Of a stretch of 64,000 nucleotides of DNA, positions 46,259-54,889 are shown in pieces. Source of the DNA: Streptomyces sp. NBC_00078 (GTDB lineage Bacteria; Actinomycetota; Actinomycetes; Streptomycetales; Streptomycetaceae). The DNA lies in the NCBI RefSeq assembly GCF_026343335.1, contig NZ_JAPELX010000001.1, forward strand, positions 5,208,001-5,272,000. Reading direction: 5' to 3'. How positions within the stretch are numbered: the stretch's first letter is position 1; each line of letters starts with the position of its first letter. The notes beneath the pieces were generated by a model. That model was not told the DNA's origin, ran no database searches, and was given only the letters and a program-made list of their open reading frames with translations. The position numbers and the translations under genes were made by a program.

Positions 46259-46520
46259 CTCGAACCGCCTCCCGATCCCCGTTCCCGGCCGGCTTGATCG
46301 CCGTCGGTCTGTTCCGTAACAGCCCGCTTCTGCCGGGCACACAAATGAAGCTACGGAGGTGTTGTCACGGCGCTGTCCGAAGCAGCGCTCGGCTAGCAAT
46401 CAGCTGTCCGTCGGTTGTGTAACGGACGTAGGAACGGGGTAAACAGGTGCGCCTAATCATGTGGCTATGGGGTGATTTGGCAGGGTGATGGAGCGTGATG
46501 CGGCGTGACGTTACGAGCGG

Positions 46521-47468
46521 TTACGTCAACGGCAGCCGATACAAACCACCGGACAGCGGCTCCACGAGACCGTCCGCGACGAGTCCGTCGAGCGCCCGCG
46601 CGCGCTGCAGCGGTTCGTGCCACACCCGGTCCAGGACCGTGTGCGGCACGGGTGCATGGGACTCGCGCAGTACGGCGAGCAGCTTGCCGCGCACCTGCCG
46701 GTCCGTCCCCGCGTACGTCTGCCCGCGCCGCGGCGGCCCCGCGTGTTCGGGCTTGCCCGCCAGCCGCCACGAGCACTGCGCGGCGATGGGACAGCGCCGG
46801 CACGTCTCGTTCTTGGCGGTGCAGATCAGTGCGCCGAGTTCCATGGAGGCGGCGGCCCAGCGTGCGGCGGTCCGCTCGTCCTCGGGCAACAGGGCGCGGG
46901 CGAGCTTGCGTTCGGCGGCGGTGGTCGCGTTCGGCGGGTACTGGACGCCGGTCACCGCGCGCGCGAAGACCCGGCGGACGTTCGTGTCGAGCACGGCGTG
47001 CCGCTGCCCGTACGCGAACGAGGCGACCGCCGCGGCCGTGTACTCGCCGATCCCGGGCAGCGCGAGGAGTTGGGCGTGGTCGGTGGGTACGTCCCCGCCG
47101 TGCCGCTCCGTTATGGCCACGGCGGCGCCGTGCAGCCTGAGGGCGCGGCGCGGGTAGCCGAGCCGGCCCCAGGCGCGGACCGCCTCGCCGGGGGCCTCCT
47201 GGGCCAGGTCGGCGGGGCGCGGCCAGCGGGCCAGCCACTGCTCGTACACGGGCAGCACGCGGCTCACCGGTGTCTGCTGCAGCATGAACTCGCTGACCAT
47301 CACGCCCCAGGGGCCGGCTTCCGGGAGCCGCCACGGAAGGTCACGGGCGTGTTCGTCGAACCAGTCGATGACGGGGGAGTGCAGGTCCTCGCCGAGAGGG
47401 GAGCCCGCGAGGGCGTCGGCAGCGTCGTCGGCGGGGCTGCTGTGCGGGGGCTTCGTTGGCGCAGTCAT
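46521..47468 (-). CDS. mutY: A/G-specific adenine glycosylase MutY
   Basis: Removes adenine mispaired with 8-oxoguanine. The 315-aa protein has the substrate segment MLQQTPVSRV, the helix-hairpin-helix LPGIGEYTAAAVASFAYG with catalytic Asp in VLDTNVRRVFAR, and a 4Fe-4S ligand set C-x6-C-x2-C-x5-C (CTAKNETCRRCPIAAQC). The C-terminal 8-oxoG-recognition domain appears shorter than in E. coli MutY (350 aa). The ATG at 47468 begins MTAPTKPPHS. Confidence 0.93.
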   Translation of the reverse strand: MTAPTKPPHSSPADDAADALAGSPLGEDLHSPVIDWFDEHARDLPWRLPEAGPWGVMVSEFMLQQTPVSRVLPVYEQWLARWPRPADLAQEAPGEAVRAWGRLGYPRRALRLHGAAVAITERHGGDVPTDHAQLLALPGIGEYTAAAVASFAYGQRHAVLDTNVRRVFARAVTGVQYPPNATTAAERKLARALLPEDERTAARWAAASMELGALICTAKNETCRRCPIAAQCSWRLAGKPEHAGPPRRGQTYAGTDRQVRGKLLAVLRESHAPVPHTVLDRVWHEPLQRARALDGLVADGLVEPLSGGLYRLPLT

Positions 47469-47634
47469 GGCCTACCGATCCTGCCATGGCGCCGGGCGGT
47501 TGGGCGGTCGTCGCGCGTGCGGTGCGTCGTGCGGGCCTGCACGCCCTGCGAACCGGGATGATGATCCGGAAAAGTTGACGTACTGGCGGCGGGTGGGGCA
47601 AGCGAACGCCTGGATCTCTCGTACAGTTTGCGCC

Positions 47635-48456
47635 GTGGGATCTCTGCGCAATCCTGTCGGGCCGCTTCCCTCCACCATCTACTGGCGCCGGAGGGCCGTA
47701 CTCGTGTCTGTGTGCGCCTTGTTGGCGCTGCTGGGCACGTGGATCGTCACGTCGGGCGGCGGCGGCAAGAAGGACAACGGCGGCTCCAGCAACAAGAATC
47801 CCTCCCCCTCGACGATCACGCCCGGGCCCTCGGGTTCGGGGCCCGCGATCAGCCAGGCGCCGGGCGGGCGGAACGAGTCGAGCGGCGGCTCCAGCGGGTC
47901 GGATTCCGGGGGGAGTTCGGGGTCCGGTGGCTCGGGGACGGGTTCCGGTGCCGGGACCGGCGGTTCCGAAGGCGCGGGTGGCGGTGGTGCGGCCGGTGGC
48001 GGCCCCAGCATCGGGGTCGGCAGGGACGACACGGTCGCGACGGATTCCACGCTGCCCAACTGCACCGCGAGCGGCGTGGAGTTGACCGTCCGCAGCCTCC
48101 GCAACACGTACTCGCCCGGCCAGACGCCCACCCTGCTGCTGACCGCGACGAACTCCTCCGCCGGCGACTGCAAGATCGATCTCGGGCCGAAGAGCGCGGT
48201 GTTGACGATCACCGAGGCCGGCAGCGACGACGACTACTGGTCCTCGGCCGACTGCCCCGAGGGCTCCGGCAGCCTGGTGTTTCGGGCGCCGGCGCGCAGC
48301 AGCATCACGTACACCCTGAAGTGGGACCGCAAGCCGAGCGCTCCTGAGTGCGCGACGCCCCCGGCGGGATCGGCCGGGCCCGGCACGTACCTGGTGGAGG
48401 CGACGGCTGCGGGGTACGCGAAGGCGCAGACGTCTTTCCTGATCAAGGCGGACTGA
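47635..48456 (+). CDS. Membrane-anchored exported protein with Gly/Ser linker
   Basis: A 273-aa protein: short basic N-terminus, one membrane anchor (RAVLVSVCALLALLGTWIV), a Gly/Ser-rich linker of about 90 residues, then an immunoglobulin-like beta domain (LPNCTASGVELTVRSLRNTY to TAAGYAKAQTSFLIKAD) with four Cys that could form disulfides. Its place is probably outside the membrane; the function is unknown. GTG 47635 follows TACAGT (47622-47627) by seven nt, so the mRNA is probably leaderless. Confidence 0.75.
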   Translation: MGSLRNPVGPLPSTIYWRRRAVLVSVCALLALLGTWIVTSGGGGKKDNGGSSNKNPSPSTITPGPSGSGPAISQAPGGRNESSGGSSGSDSGGSSGSGGSGTGSGAGTGGSEGAGGGGAAGGGPSIGVGRDDTVATDSTLPNCTASGVELTVRSLRNTYSPGQTPTLLLTATNSSAGDCKIDLGPKSAVLTITEAGSDDDYWSSADCPEGSGSLVFRAPARSSITYTLKWDRKPSAPECATPPAGSAGPGTYLVEATAAGYAKAQTSFLIKAD

Positions 48457-48490
48457 GGGCCTTCCCCGGGCGCTCCCCGGACAGGGCACC

Positions 48491-48711
48491 GCTCGGACGT
48501 ACCTCTTAGGCGTACGGCTCGGCGTACGGGCCGGGCGTACCGCTCAGACGTACCGCCGAGAGGCACTGCTCAGACATACCGCTCGGGCATACGGCTGGGC
48601 GTGCCGCTCTGGCGTTTCCGCCGAGACGCACTGCTCAGACGCACTGCTCAGACGCACTGCTCAGACGTACCGCCCGGGCGTACCGCCCAGTACGCACATC
48701 TCAGACGTACC
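48491..48711. repeat. 13-bp minisatellite, about 17 copies, derived from the disA 3' end
   Basis: About 17 degenerate tandem copies of a 13-bp unit, consensus GCTCAGACGTACC, with some 12- and 14-bp variants. Read on the reverse strand, the unit is GGTACGTCTGAGC, which holds the last codons of disA (TAC-GTC) and its TGA stop. The copy at 48698-48711 is the actual end of disA. Copies 12 and 13 (48633-48658) are identical, so the array may still be changing. Confidence 0.9.
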
Positions 48712-49825
48712 GCTCCAGGATCGACGACTCCGCCAGTCTGGACAGTCCCTCGCGCACGCTCCGGGCCCGTGCCTCGCCGACGCCGTCGACGGTCTGCAGG
48801 TCGTCGACGCTCGCGGCGAGCAGCTTCTGCAGGCCGCCGAAGTGCTCCACGAGACGGTCGATGATGGCGCCCGGCAGGCGTGGCACCTTGGCCAGCAGGC
48901 GGAAGCCGCGCGGCGAGACCGCCGAGTCCAGGGTTTCCGGGGCTCCGGTGTATCCCAACGCCCGTGCCACCGTGGGCAGTTCGAGAAGCTCGGCGTGGGC
49001 GAGGGCGTTGAGTTCGTAGAGCGCTTCGTCGACCGTGCGCGAGCGCTTGGCCGTGGGCTCGGGGACGTAGTCCCGGACCACCAGCTCGCGCTCGGGCTCC
49101 ACGCCCGCGATCAGCTCGTCGAGCTGCAGGGCCAGCAGACGCCCGTCGGTGCCCAGTTCGACCACGTATTCGGCGATTTCGGTGGCGATGCGGCGCACCA
49201 TCTCCAGACGCTGGGCCACCGCCGACACATCGCGGACCGTCACCAGGTCCTCGATCTCCAGCGCCGACAGCGTGCCCGCGACCTCGTCCAGGCGGAGCTT
49301 GTAGCGCTCCAGGGTCGCCAGGGCCTGGTTGGCGCGGGACAGGATCGCCGCGGAGTCCTCCAGGACGCGGCGCTGGCCGTCGACGTACAGGGCGATCAGG
49401 CGCATCGACTGGGAGACCGAGACGACCGGGAAGCCCACCTGCTTCGAGACGCGGTCCGCCGTACGGTGCCGGGTGCCGGTCTCCTCGGTCGGGATCGTCG
49501 CGTCGGGCAGGAACTGCACGCCCGCCCGCAGGATCTTCGACAGGTCCGAGGACAGCACGATGCCGCCGTCGAGCTTGCACAGCTCGCGCAGGCGCGTGGC
49601 CGTGAACTCGACGTCGAGCACGAAACCGCCCGTGCACATCGTCTCGACGGTCTTGTCGAAACCGAGCACGATGAGTCCGCCGGTGTTGCCGCGGAGTACG
49701 CGCTCAAGGCCGTCGCGCAGGCCGGTACCGGGAGCCACGGCGCTCAGCGAGGCGCGCATCAGGCCATCGGCACCGGAACTCCCACCGGATTTTCCGGGAG
49801 CTGCTGCCCGGTCGTTGGCTGCCAC
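48701..49825 (-). CDS. disA: Diadenylate cyclase / DNA-integrity scanning protein DisA
   Basis: Makes c-di-AMP from two ATP and slows at branched DNA. At 374 aa it has an N-terminal DAC domain (ligand motifs LDGG and GTRHRTADRVSKQ), a helical linker, and C-terminal helix-hairpin-helix DNA binding (LQTVDGVGEARARSVREGL). The usual DGA motif reads DGG. GTG 49825 follows GGAGGAG at five nt, and the upstream open frame is not supported. It lies 81 bp downstream of radA, the usual actinobacterial order. Confidence 0.95.
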   Translation of the reverse strand: MAANDRAAAPGKSGGSSGADGLMRASLSAVAPGTGLRDGLERVLRGNTGGLIVLGFDKTVETMCTGGFVLDVEFTATRLRELCKLDGGIVLSSDLSKILRAGVQFLPDATIPTEETGTRHRTADRVSKQVGFPVVSVSQSMRLIALYVDGQRRVLEDSAAILSRANQALATLERYKLRLDEVAGTLSALEIEDLVTVRDVSAVAQRLEMVRRIATEIAEYVVELGTDGRLLALQLDELIAGVEPERELVVRDYVPEPTAKRSRTVDEALYELNALAHAELLELPTVARALGYTGAPETLDSAVSPRGFRLLAKVPRLPGAIIDRLVEHFGGLQKLLAASVDDLQTVDGVGEARARSVREGLSRLAESSILERYV

Positions 49826-49906
49826 TGCACTCCTCCGGTCGCAGGTTCTGGGACGCCCCCGTTTCGCACACTTGGTTCGTACGGATGGGCGAGACCAGGG
49901 CAAAGT

Positions 49907-51316
49907 CTACCGGCGGTCCTCCTCGTCCCGTGGGGCCTCTCGGCGACGGGAGCGCGGAAGGACCCTCAGAGCGTCCCCTATGTCGGCTACTTCCAGGACC
50001 TTCATGCCCGGAGGGATCTTGCCGGGGTCGCCCGGAACGAGCGCATGAGTGAAGCCGAGACGGTGCGCTTCGCTGAGCCGGCGCTGGACGCCCGTGACCC
50101 GTCTGACCTCGCCCGCGAGGCCGACTTCACCGATCGCGACCAGGTTCTTGGGCAGCGGGGTGTCGCTCGCGGCCGACGCCAGCGCGAGGGCGACGGCGAG
50201 GTCGGCGGCGGGCTCGGAGAGCTTCACTCCGCCTACCGTCGCGGAGTAGATGTCCCGCTTGCCGAGCGCACTGATCTTGCCGCGCTGCTCCAGCACCGCG
50301 AGCATCATCGAGACGCGAGAGGTCTCCAGACCGGACGTCGTACGCCGTGGGGAGGGGATCTGCGAGTCGACGGTGAGCGCCTGGACTTCGGCGACAAGGG
50401 GGCGGCGGCCCTCCAGGGTGACCGTCAGACAGGTGCCGGGGACCGGTTCGTCACGCCTGGTCAGGAAAAGTCCGCTTGGGTCGGCAAGGCCCGTGATGCC
50501 CTCGTCGTGCAGTTCGAAGCAGCCGACCTCGTCCGTGGCGCCGTAGCGGTTCTTGACGCCCCGTACGAGACGCAGGCGCGCGTGCCGGTCGCCCTCGAAG
50601 CTCAGGACGACGTCCACGAGGTGCTCCAGAAGGCGCGGGCCCGCGATCGCCCCGTCCTTGGTGACATGGCCCACAAGGAGTGTCGACATGCCGCGCTCCT
50701 TGGAGACGCGGATGAGTGCGCCGGCGACCTCGCGGACCTGCGCCATGCCGCCGGGGGCGCCGTCGATCTCCGGGGAGGCGACGGTCTGCACGGAGTCGAG
50801 GATGAGAAGCGACGGCTTCACCGCGTCCAAGTGCCCGAGCACTGCGGCCAGATCGGTCTCGGCGGCGAGATACAGATGGTCGTCGATGGCCTTGATGCGG
50901 TCGGCGCGCATCCGCACCTGGCTCGCCGACTCCTCACCCGTGACGTACAGCGTGCGGTGCTCGTCGCTCGCCGACTTGGCCGCGACATCCAGCAGCAGCG
51001 TCGACTTGCCGACGCCGGGCTCGCCCGCGAGCAGCACCACCGCGCCGGGTACGAGCCCGCCGCCGAGCACCCGGTCCAGCTCGGGCACGCCGGTCGAGCG
51101 GGCGGTGGCCTGGCGGCCGTCGACCTGGCCGATGGGCACCGCGGACGTGGTGACGCGGCCCGGAGTCGTCGTACGGACCGCGGGCGCGCCGTACTCCTCG
51201 ATCGTCCCCCAGGCCTGGCACTCGGGGCAGCGGCCGAGCCACTTGGCCGTCTGCCAGCCGCACTCCTTGCAGCGGTAGGACGGACGGTCCTTGGTGGTCT
51301 TGGTACGGGCAGCCAT
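49907..51316 (-). CDS. radA: DNA repair protein RadA
   Basis: A 469-aa RecA-related helicase-like protein that helps branch migration; in Bacillus and mycobacteria it restrains DisA. It has the N-terminal zinc finger (CKECGWQTAKWLGRCPEC), Walker A GEPGVGKS, the RadA-specific KNRYG motif and a C-terminal Lon-like domain. ATG 51316 lies seven nt after TACGGT (51329-51324 on the reverse strand) with no ribosome site, so it is probably leaderless. It is the probable first gene of radA-disA. Confidence 0.95.
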   Translation of the reverse strand: MAARTKTTKDRPSYRCKECGWQTAKWLGRCPECQAWGTIEEYGAPAVRTTTPGRVTTSAVPIGQVDGRQATARSTGVPELDRVLGGGLVPGAVVLLAGEPGVGKSTLLLDVAAKSASDEHRTLYVTGEESASQVRMRADRIKAIDDHLYLAAETDLAAVLGHLDAVKPSLLILDSVQTVASPEIDGAPGGMAQVREVAGALIRVSKERGMSTLLVGHVTKDGAIAGPRLLEHLVDVVLSFEGDRHARLRLVRGVKNRYGATDEVGCFELHDEGITGLADPSGLFLTRRDEPVPGTCLTVTLEGRRPLVAEVQALTVDSQIPSPRRTTSGLETSRVSMMLAVLEQRGKISALGKRDIYSATVGGVKLSEPAADLAVALALASAASDTPLPKNLVAIGEVGLAGEVRRVTGVQRRLSEAHRLGFTHALVPGDPGKIPPGMKVLEVADIGDALRVLPRSRRREAPRDEEDRR

Positions 51317-51479
51317 GTCGAGAACCGTAACCGCCGGCACTGACAACGCGGGTCCGAGTGGGGCGCCCGTACCGAGCGCATGAGCCGCGGTGCCTAATGG
51401 GAGCTACGGAGCCGGGGAATGCTCGGGTCCGTAGCCGCCAGCAGGTGAGCACTACCGACGCCGGAAGCATTCGACTTCT

Positions 51480-51636
51480 GAGGTCAGACCGTGCCCCTGC
51501 TGGTCGGCCGGGAGGCCAGACCGTTGATGGGGTGGCGTGCCCGCCGGGCAGTGGGGCGTGAGCACTGGATCCATTAGGCCGCGTGCCGTGCCTTCCGCAG
51601 GCTGCATGGAGCAAAGCACCTGACCAGGAGGACGAG
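51480..51636 (+). ncRNA. Candidate IS110 bridge RNA in the left end
   Basis: The non-coding left end before the transposase can fold. GGTCGGCC and GGCCAGACC form a hairpin over GGGA (about 51502-51522), and GCCCGCCGGGC is another short hairpin. IS110-group elements encode a bridge RNA here that pairs with target and donor DNA. The 9-bp direct repeat GTGAGCACT (51445-51453 and 51558-51566) may mark element or loop sequence. The RNA itself is inferred. Confidence 0.45.
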
Positions 51637-52863
51637 TTGCTGCTGATCGGCGATGACTGGGCCGAAGACCACCACGACGTCGAGGTCCAGGACGAGGCAG
51701 GCCGAAAACTCGCCGCGGCGAGGCTGCCCGAGGGCGTGGAGGGAATCGCGAAGCTGCACGAGCTCCTGGCCAAGCACGGCGGCGAGGGCCTGGATGCCGC
51801 CGACGTGGTGGTGGGGATCGAGACCGACCGCGGCTCCTGGGTGCAGGCCCTGATCGCCTCCGGCTACCAGGTCTATGCCATCAACCCGCGGCAGGTCGCC
51901 CGGTTCAAGGAACGCTATGCCTCCTCCGGCGCCAAGAGCGACAGGGGCGACGCGCACGCGCTGGCGGACATGGTCCGCATCGACCGGGCCCAGCTGCGGC
52001 CGGTGGCCGGGGACAGCGAGCAGGCGCAGGCCGTCAAGGTCGTCGCCCGCGCCCACCAGACCTTGATCTGGGAACGCGTTCGCACGTTCCAGCGGCTGCG
52101 CAGCACGCTGCGCGAGTACTTCCCCGCCGCCCTGGCCGCCTACGCGGACCTCACACTGACCAGCACGGACGCCCTGGAACTGCTGATCAAGGCCCCTACC
52201 CCGGCGGCCGGGGCGAAGTTGACCCGTGCCCAGATCACCGCCGTTCTGGCCCGTGCCCGCCGGCGCAACCGGGACGCGAAAGCGGCCACGATCCAGGCCG
52301 CGCTGCGCGAACGGCAGCTGGGCCTGCCCGAGCCGGTCACGACCGCCTACGCGGCCACCGTCACCGCTCACGCGAAGCTGCTGATCGCCCTGAACGAGCA
52401 GATAGCCGACCTGGAAGGGCAGGTGAGGGCCCATTTTCTCAAGCACCCAGACGCTGAGATCTACCTCTCGATGCCCGGCATCGCGGAGATCACCGGCGCC
52501 CGGGTGCTCGCCGAGTTCGGGGACGACCCCACCCGCTACGCGTCCGCCAAAGCCCGCAAGAACTACGCCGGCACCAGCCCCATCACCCGGGCCTCCGGCA
52601 AGAGCCATACCGTCCAGGCCCGATACGTCCGCAACAACCGGCTCGCCGATGCGTTGCAGACCCAGGCGTTCTCCGCCCTGCGCGCCTCGCCCGGCGCCCG
52701 CCACTACTACGACAAACAACGCGCCCGCGAGGCCGGTTACAACCCGGCCCTGCGGCAGCTCGGCAACCGCCTCGTCGGCATCCTCCACGGATGCCTCAAG
52801 ACCCGAACCCTCTACGACGAAGCGACCGCCTGGTCGCACCACGCCCACACCCCTGCCGCTTGA
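51583..52863 (+). CDS. IS110-family transposase
   Basis: A recombinase with an N-terminal RuvC-like DEDD domain (LIGDDWAEDHHDV, VGIETDRG, KSDRGDAHALA) and a C-terminal transposase_20 domain (YLSMPGIAEITGARVLAEF, then AGTSPITRASGKS holding the likely catalytic Ser). It appears complete at 426 aa from GTG 51583. TTG 51637, with CAGGAGG upstream, would give a 408-aa protein starting closer to the catalytic domain and may be the true start. Both domains are intact, so the element may be active. Confidence 0.93.
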   Translation: MPCLPQAAWSKAPDQEDELLLIGDDWAEDHHDVEVQDEAGRKLAAARLPEGVEGIAKLHELLAKHGGEGLDAADVVVGIETDRGSWVQALIASGYQVYAINPRQVARFKERYASSGAKSDRGDAHALADMVRIDRAQLRPVAGDSEQAQAVKVVARAHQTLIWERVRTFQRLRSTLREYFPAALAAYADLTLTSTDALELLIKAPTPAAGAKLTRAQITAVLARARRRNRDAKAATIQAALRERQLGLPEPVTTAYAATVTAHAKLLIALNEQIADLEGQVRAHFLKHPDAEIYLSMPGIAEITGARVLAEFGDDPTRYASAKARKNYAGTSPITRASGKSHTVQARYVRNNRLADALQTQAFSALRASPGARHYYDKQRAREAGYNPALRQLGNRLVGILHGCLKTRTLYDEATAWSHHAHTPAA

Positions 52864-53025
52864 CACCAAACGACATGGGGTGTCTGACCTGAACCAGCCG
52901 TCACACCGCGAACCAGCCACGAAACGAAACGTTCCTGTCCCCTATTGAGGGATCGTTTCACCCGTACGGAGTAAATGTGGTCAAGGGGGAGGAAGGCCCA
53001 GGTCTCCGCCGCCTACGGTCCACGG

Positions 53026-54720
53026 ATGACGAGCAGCAGTCCGGAGACCTCGACCCGCATCACCGGCGCACATCGGGCGCGCCGGGAGGCGCGCGACCGC
53101 GCTGCGGCGCGCACGCTGGCGCAGCGGCCGCCCGCGCGCTACGAGCCGTATCTGGACGGGCTGTTCACCTACTGCCTGTCCGTGCTGTGCGACCACGACG
53201 CGGCGACCGCGGCGCTCGGCGAGGCCCTCGCGCTCGCCGAGCGGCGTCGCGGCCCCGAGACGTCGGGGGACCGCCGGGCCTGGTTGTACGCGCTGGCCCG
53301 CTGGGCCTGTCTGCGCAAGCTGGCCGAGGCCAAGCAGAAACGTCTGAGCACCCACGCGGCGGGCCGGGGCGGCGCCGAGCGGCAGCGCTCCGCCGAACCT
53401 CCCGTGGCCGACGAGGTCCAGGAACAGCGCCGCGGCGAACTCGCCCTGCTCGCCTGGCCCGAGGCCGCCGGCACCACGCCGGAACAGCGCGAGGCGCTCG
53501 AACTCGCCGTGCGCCACCACCTCGCCGCCCACGAGGTCGCCGCCGTGCTGGGCATGGACCTCGCCACCGCACGCGAACTGCTCGCGTCCGCCGCCTGCGA
53601 GGTGGAGCGCACGCGCGCGGCCCTCGCCGTCGTCGAGACCGGCGCCTGCCCGAGCGTCGCCCGGCTCACCGGGGACAACCAGCTGGTGCTCAGCTCGGCC
53701 CTGCGCAAGGAGCTCGTCCGGCATGTCGACGACTGCCCGCGCTGCCGCCGCAGCGCCGAGCGCGCGATCCCCGGCCGCTGGCCCGGTGTGATGGTCACCC
53801 CTGCCGAGCTGCCCGTCCTGGAGGCACCCGGCGCGGCCCTGTACGCGGCGCTCGCCCACCCTCCACGCGCGCGTGGCACCGCCGTCCCCCGCTTCGACCG
53901 GCGCGGCTTCCCGATGGACCCCAAGGACCGCGCCGCCCGCCGGGACCGCCTACGCGCGCGTGCCGTCACCACGACGGTCGTCGCCACCGTGGTGGCTGCC
54001 CCCGTGCTCGCCCTGTGGGCCGCCTACCGGGGATCACCGGCAGACGCGGGCACCGACGGCCGCTCCGCCACCGCCAGCGAGGCACACGGCCCCGACAGCC
54101 TCGCCGGAGAGGCGGCGGGCGGCTACGAGAACGCCGGCAACGCCCGCACCACGCCCGGCGGCCGCTTCGCCAAGGGCAACGAACCGGACGTCTCCGTGGA
54201 GGTCCTCAGCGTCGCCGGCGCCAGGGGAAAGAGCGCCGGACACCTCGACGTCTCGGCCGGCAACGACGGCGACACCACGCTCGTCACCCTCACCGCGACC
54301 GGATCCGCACCGGTGCGCTGGTCCGCGTCCACGGGAGCCTCCTGGCTCTACCTGAGCCGGTCGTCGGGAACGCTCGCATCCGGCGAATCGTTGACGATCA
54401 AGGTGTACGTCGACCATCTGCGCGAGCCGTCCGGCCCCTGGCACGCGCAGGTGGCGGTGGCACCGGCCGGCGCCGTCGTGACCATCGAGGGCTACGGCAC
54501 CGCGCCCAGCCCCCCGGCCCCCGGTCCGAGCGGCCCCGAGGACCCCCCGCCCTCGCCCCACCCGACCCCGACCGCCTCGGCACCCTCGGACCCCACCCCG
54601 AGCGCTCCGCCCTCCTCGCCCGGCCCGGACCCCACGCCGACGGCCTCCGCCCCGACGGCCCCGACCGGCTCGACGCCACCCCCCACAGGCGGCGAGGATC
54701 CGAGCCCCGCGACGTCGTGA
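53026..54720 (+). CDS. Sigma-like / zinc-finger / BACON fusion membrane protein
   Basis: A 564-aa protein with an unusual order. Residues 38-105 resemble ECF sigma region 2. Residues 150-205 resemble region 4 (HEVAAVLGMDLATARELLAS). A zinc-anti-sigma-like H-x3-C-x2-C is HVDDCPRC at 233-240. The membrane helix is 313-334, the external BACON domain about 405-490 (SWLYLSRSSGTLASGESLTI), then a Pro/Thr-rich wall-spanning tail. TACGGT (53014-53019) ends six nt before ATG 53026, so it is probably leaderless. The upstream in-frame GTG at 52975 is unlikely. Confidence 0.8.
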   Translation: MTSSSPETSTRITGAHRARREARDRAAARTLAQRPPARYEPYLDGLFTYCLSVLCDHDAATAALGEALALAERRRGPETSGDRRAWLYALARWACLRKLAEAKQKRLSTHAAGRGGAERQRSAEPPVADEVQEQRRGELALLAWPEAAGTTPEQREALELAVRHHLAAHEVAAVLGMDLATARELLASAACEVERTRAALAVVETGACPSVARLTGDNQLVLSSALRKELVRHVDDCPRCRRSAERAIPGRWPGVMVTPAELPVLEAPGAALYAALAHPPRARGTAVPRFDRRGFPMDPKDRAARRDRLRARAVTTTVVATVVAAPVLALWAAYRGSPADAGTDGRSATASEAHGPDSLAGEAAGGYENAGNARTTPGGRFAKGNEPDVSVEVLSVAGARGKSAGHLDVSAGNDGDTTLVTLTATGSAPVRWSASTGASWLYLSRSSGTLASGESLTIKVYVDHLREPSGPWHAQVAVAPAGAVVTIEGYGTAPSPPAPGPSGPEDPPPSPHPTPTASAPSDPTPSAPPSSPGPDPTPTASAPTAPTGSTPPPTGGEDPSPATS

Positions 54721-54867
54721 GTGCGGGCCGCGGCGGCCGGCCGCAGGACCGCCCCGGCGCCGCGAGGGGCCGGCCCGCGCTCCCGCGGAGGGGGACCCCG
54801 GCAGCGCTGTCCCGGTCGCGGACCCGATCCCGGTCAGGTCGGCCGAGAGGCGCCCTCTTTCGCGGCC

Positions 54868-54885
54868 GGCCCGGTGCGCCGGGCC
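54868..54885. terminator. Hairpin between convergent genes
   Basis: GGCCCGG and CCGGGCC pair over TGCG just before the stop of the reverse-strand gene at 54890. The region 54721-54889 between the convergent genes is otherwise GC-rich and gene-free. Confidence 0.5.
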
Positions 54886-54889
54886 CGTC

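Larger units (their letters stand above)
51478..52892 (+). mobile_element. IS110-family insertion sequence, about 1.4 kb
   Basis: One IS110-type transposase gene with a non-coding left end. Candidate ends are marked by AGGTCAGAC (51481-51489) and its exact complement GTCTGACCT (52882-52890). A CT dinucleotide lies at both edges, as expected for IS110 core sites. It sits between radA and the BACON-protein promoter and disrupts no gene. Exact ends need comparison with an empty site. Confidence 0.7.

Noticed and set aside
48601..48864. Forward open frame through the 13-bp repeats
   Set aside because: It is a product of the tandem repeats and runs antisense into disA, with no start support.
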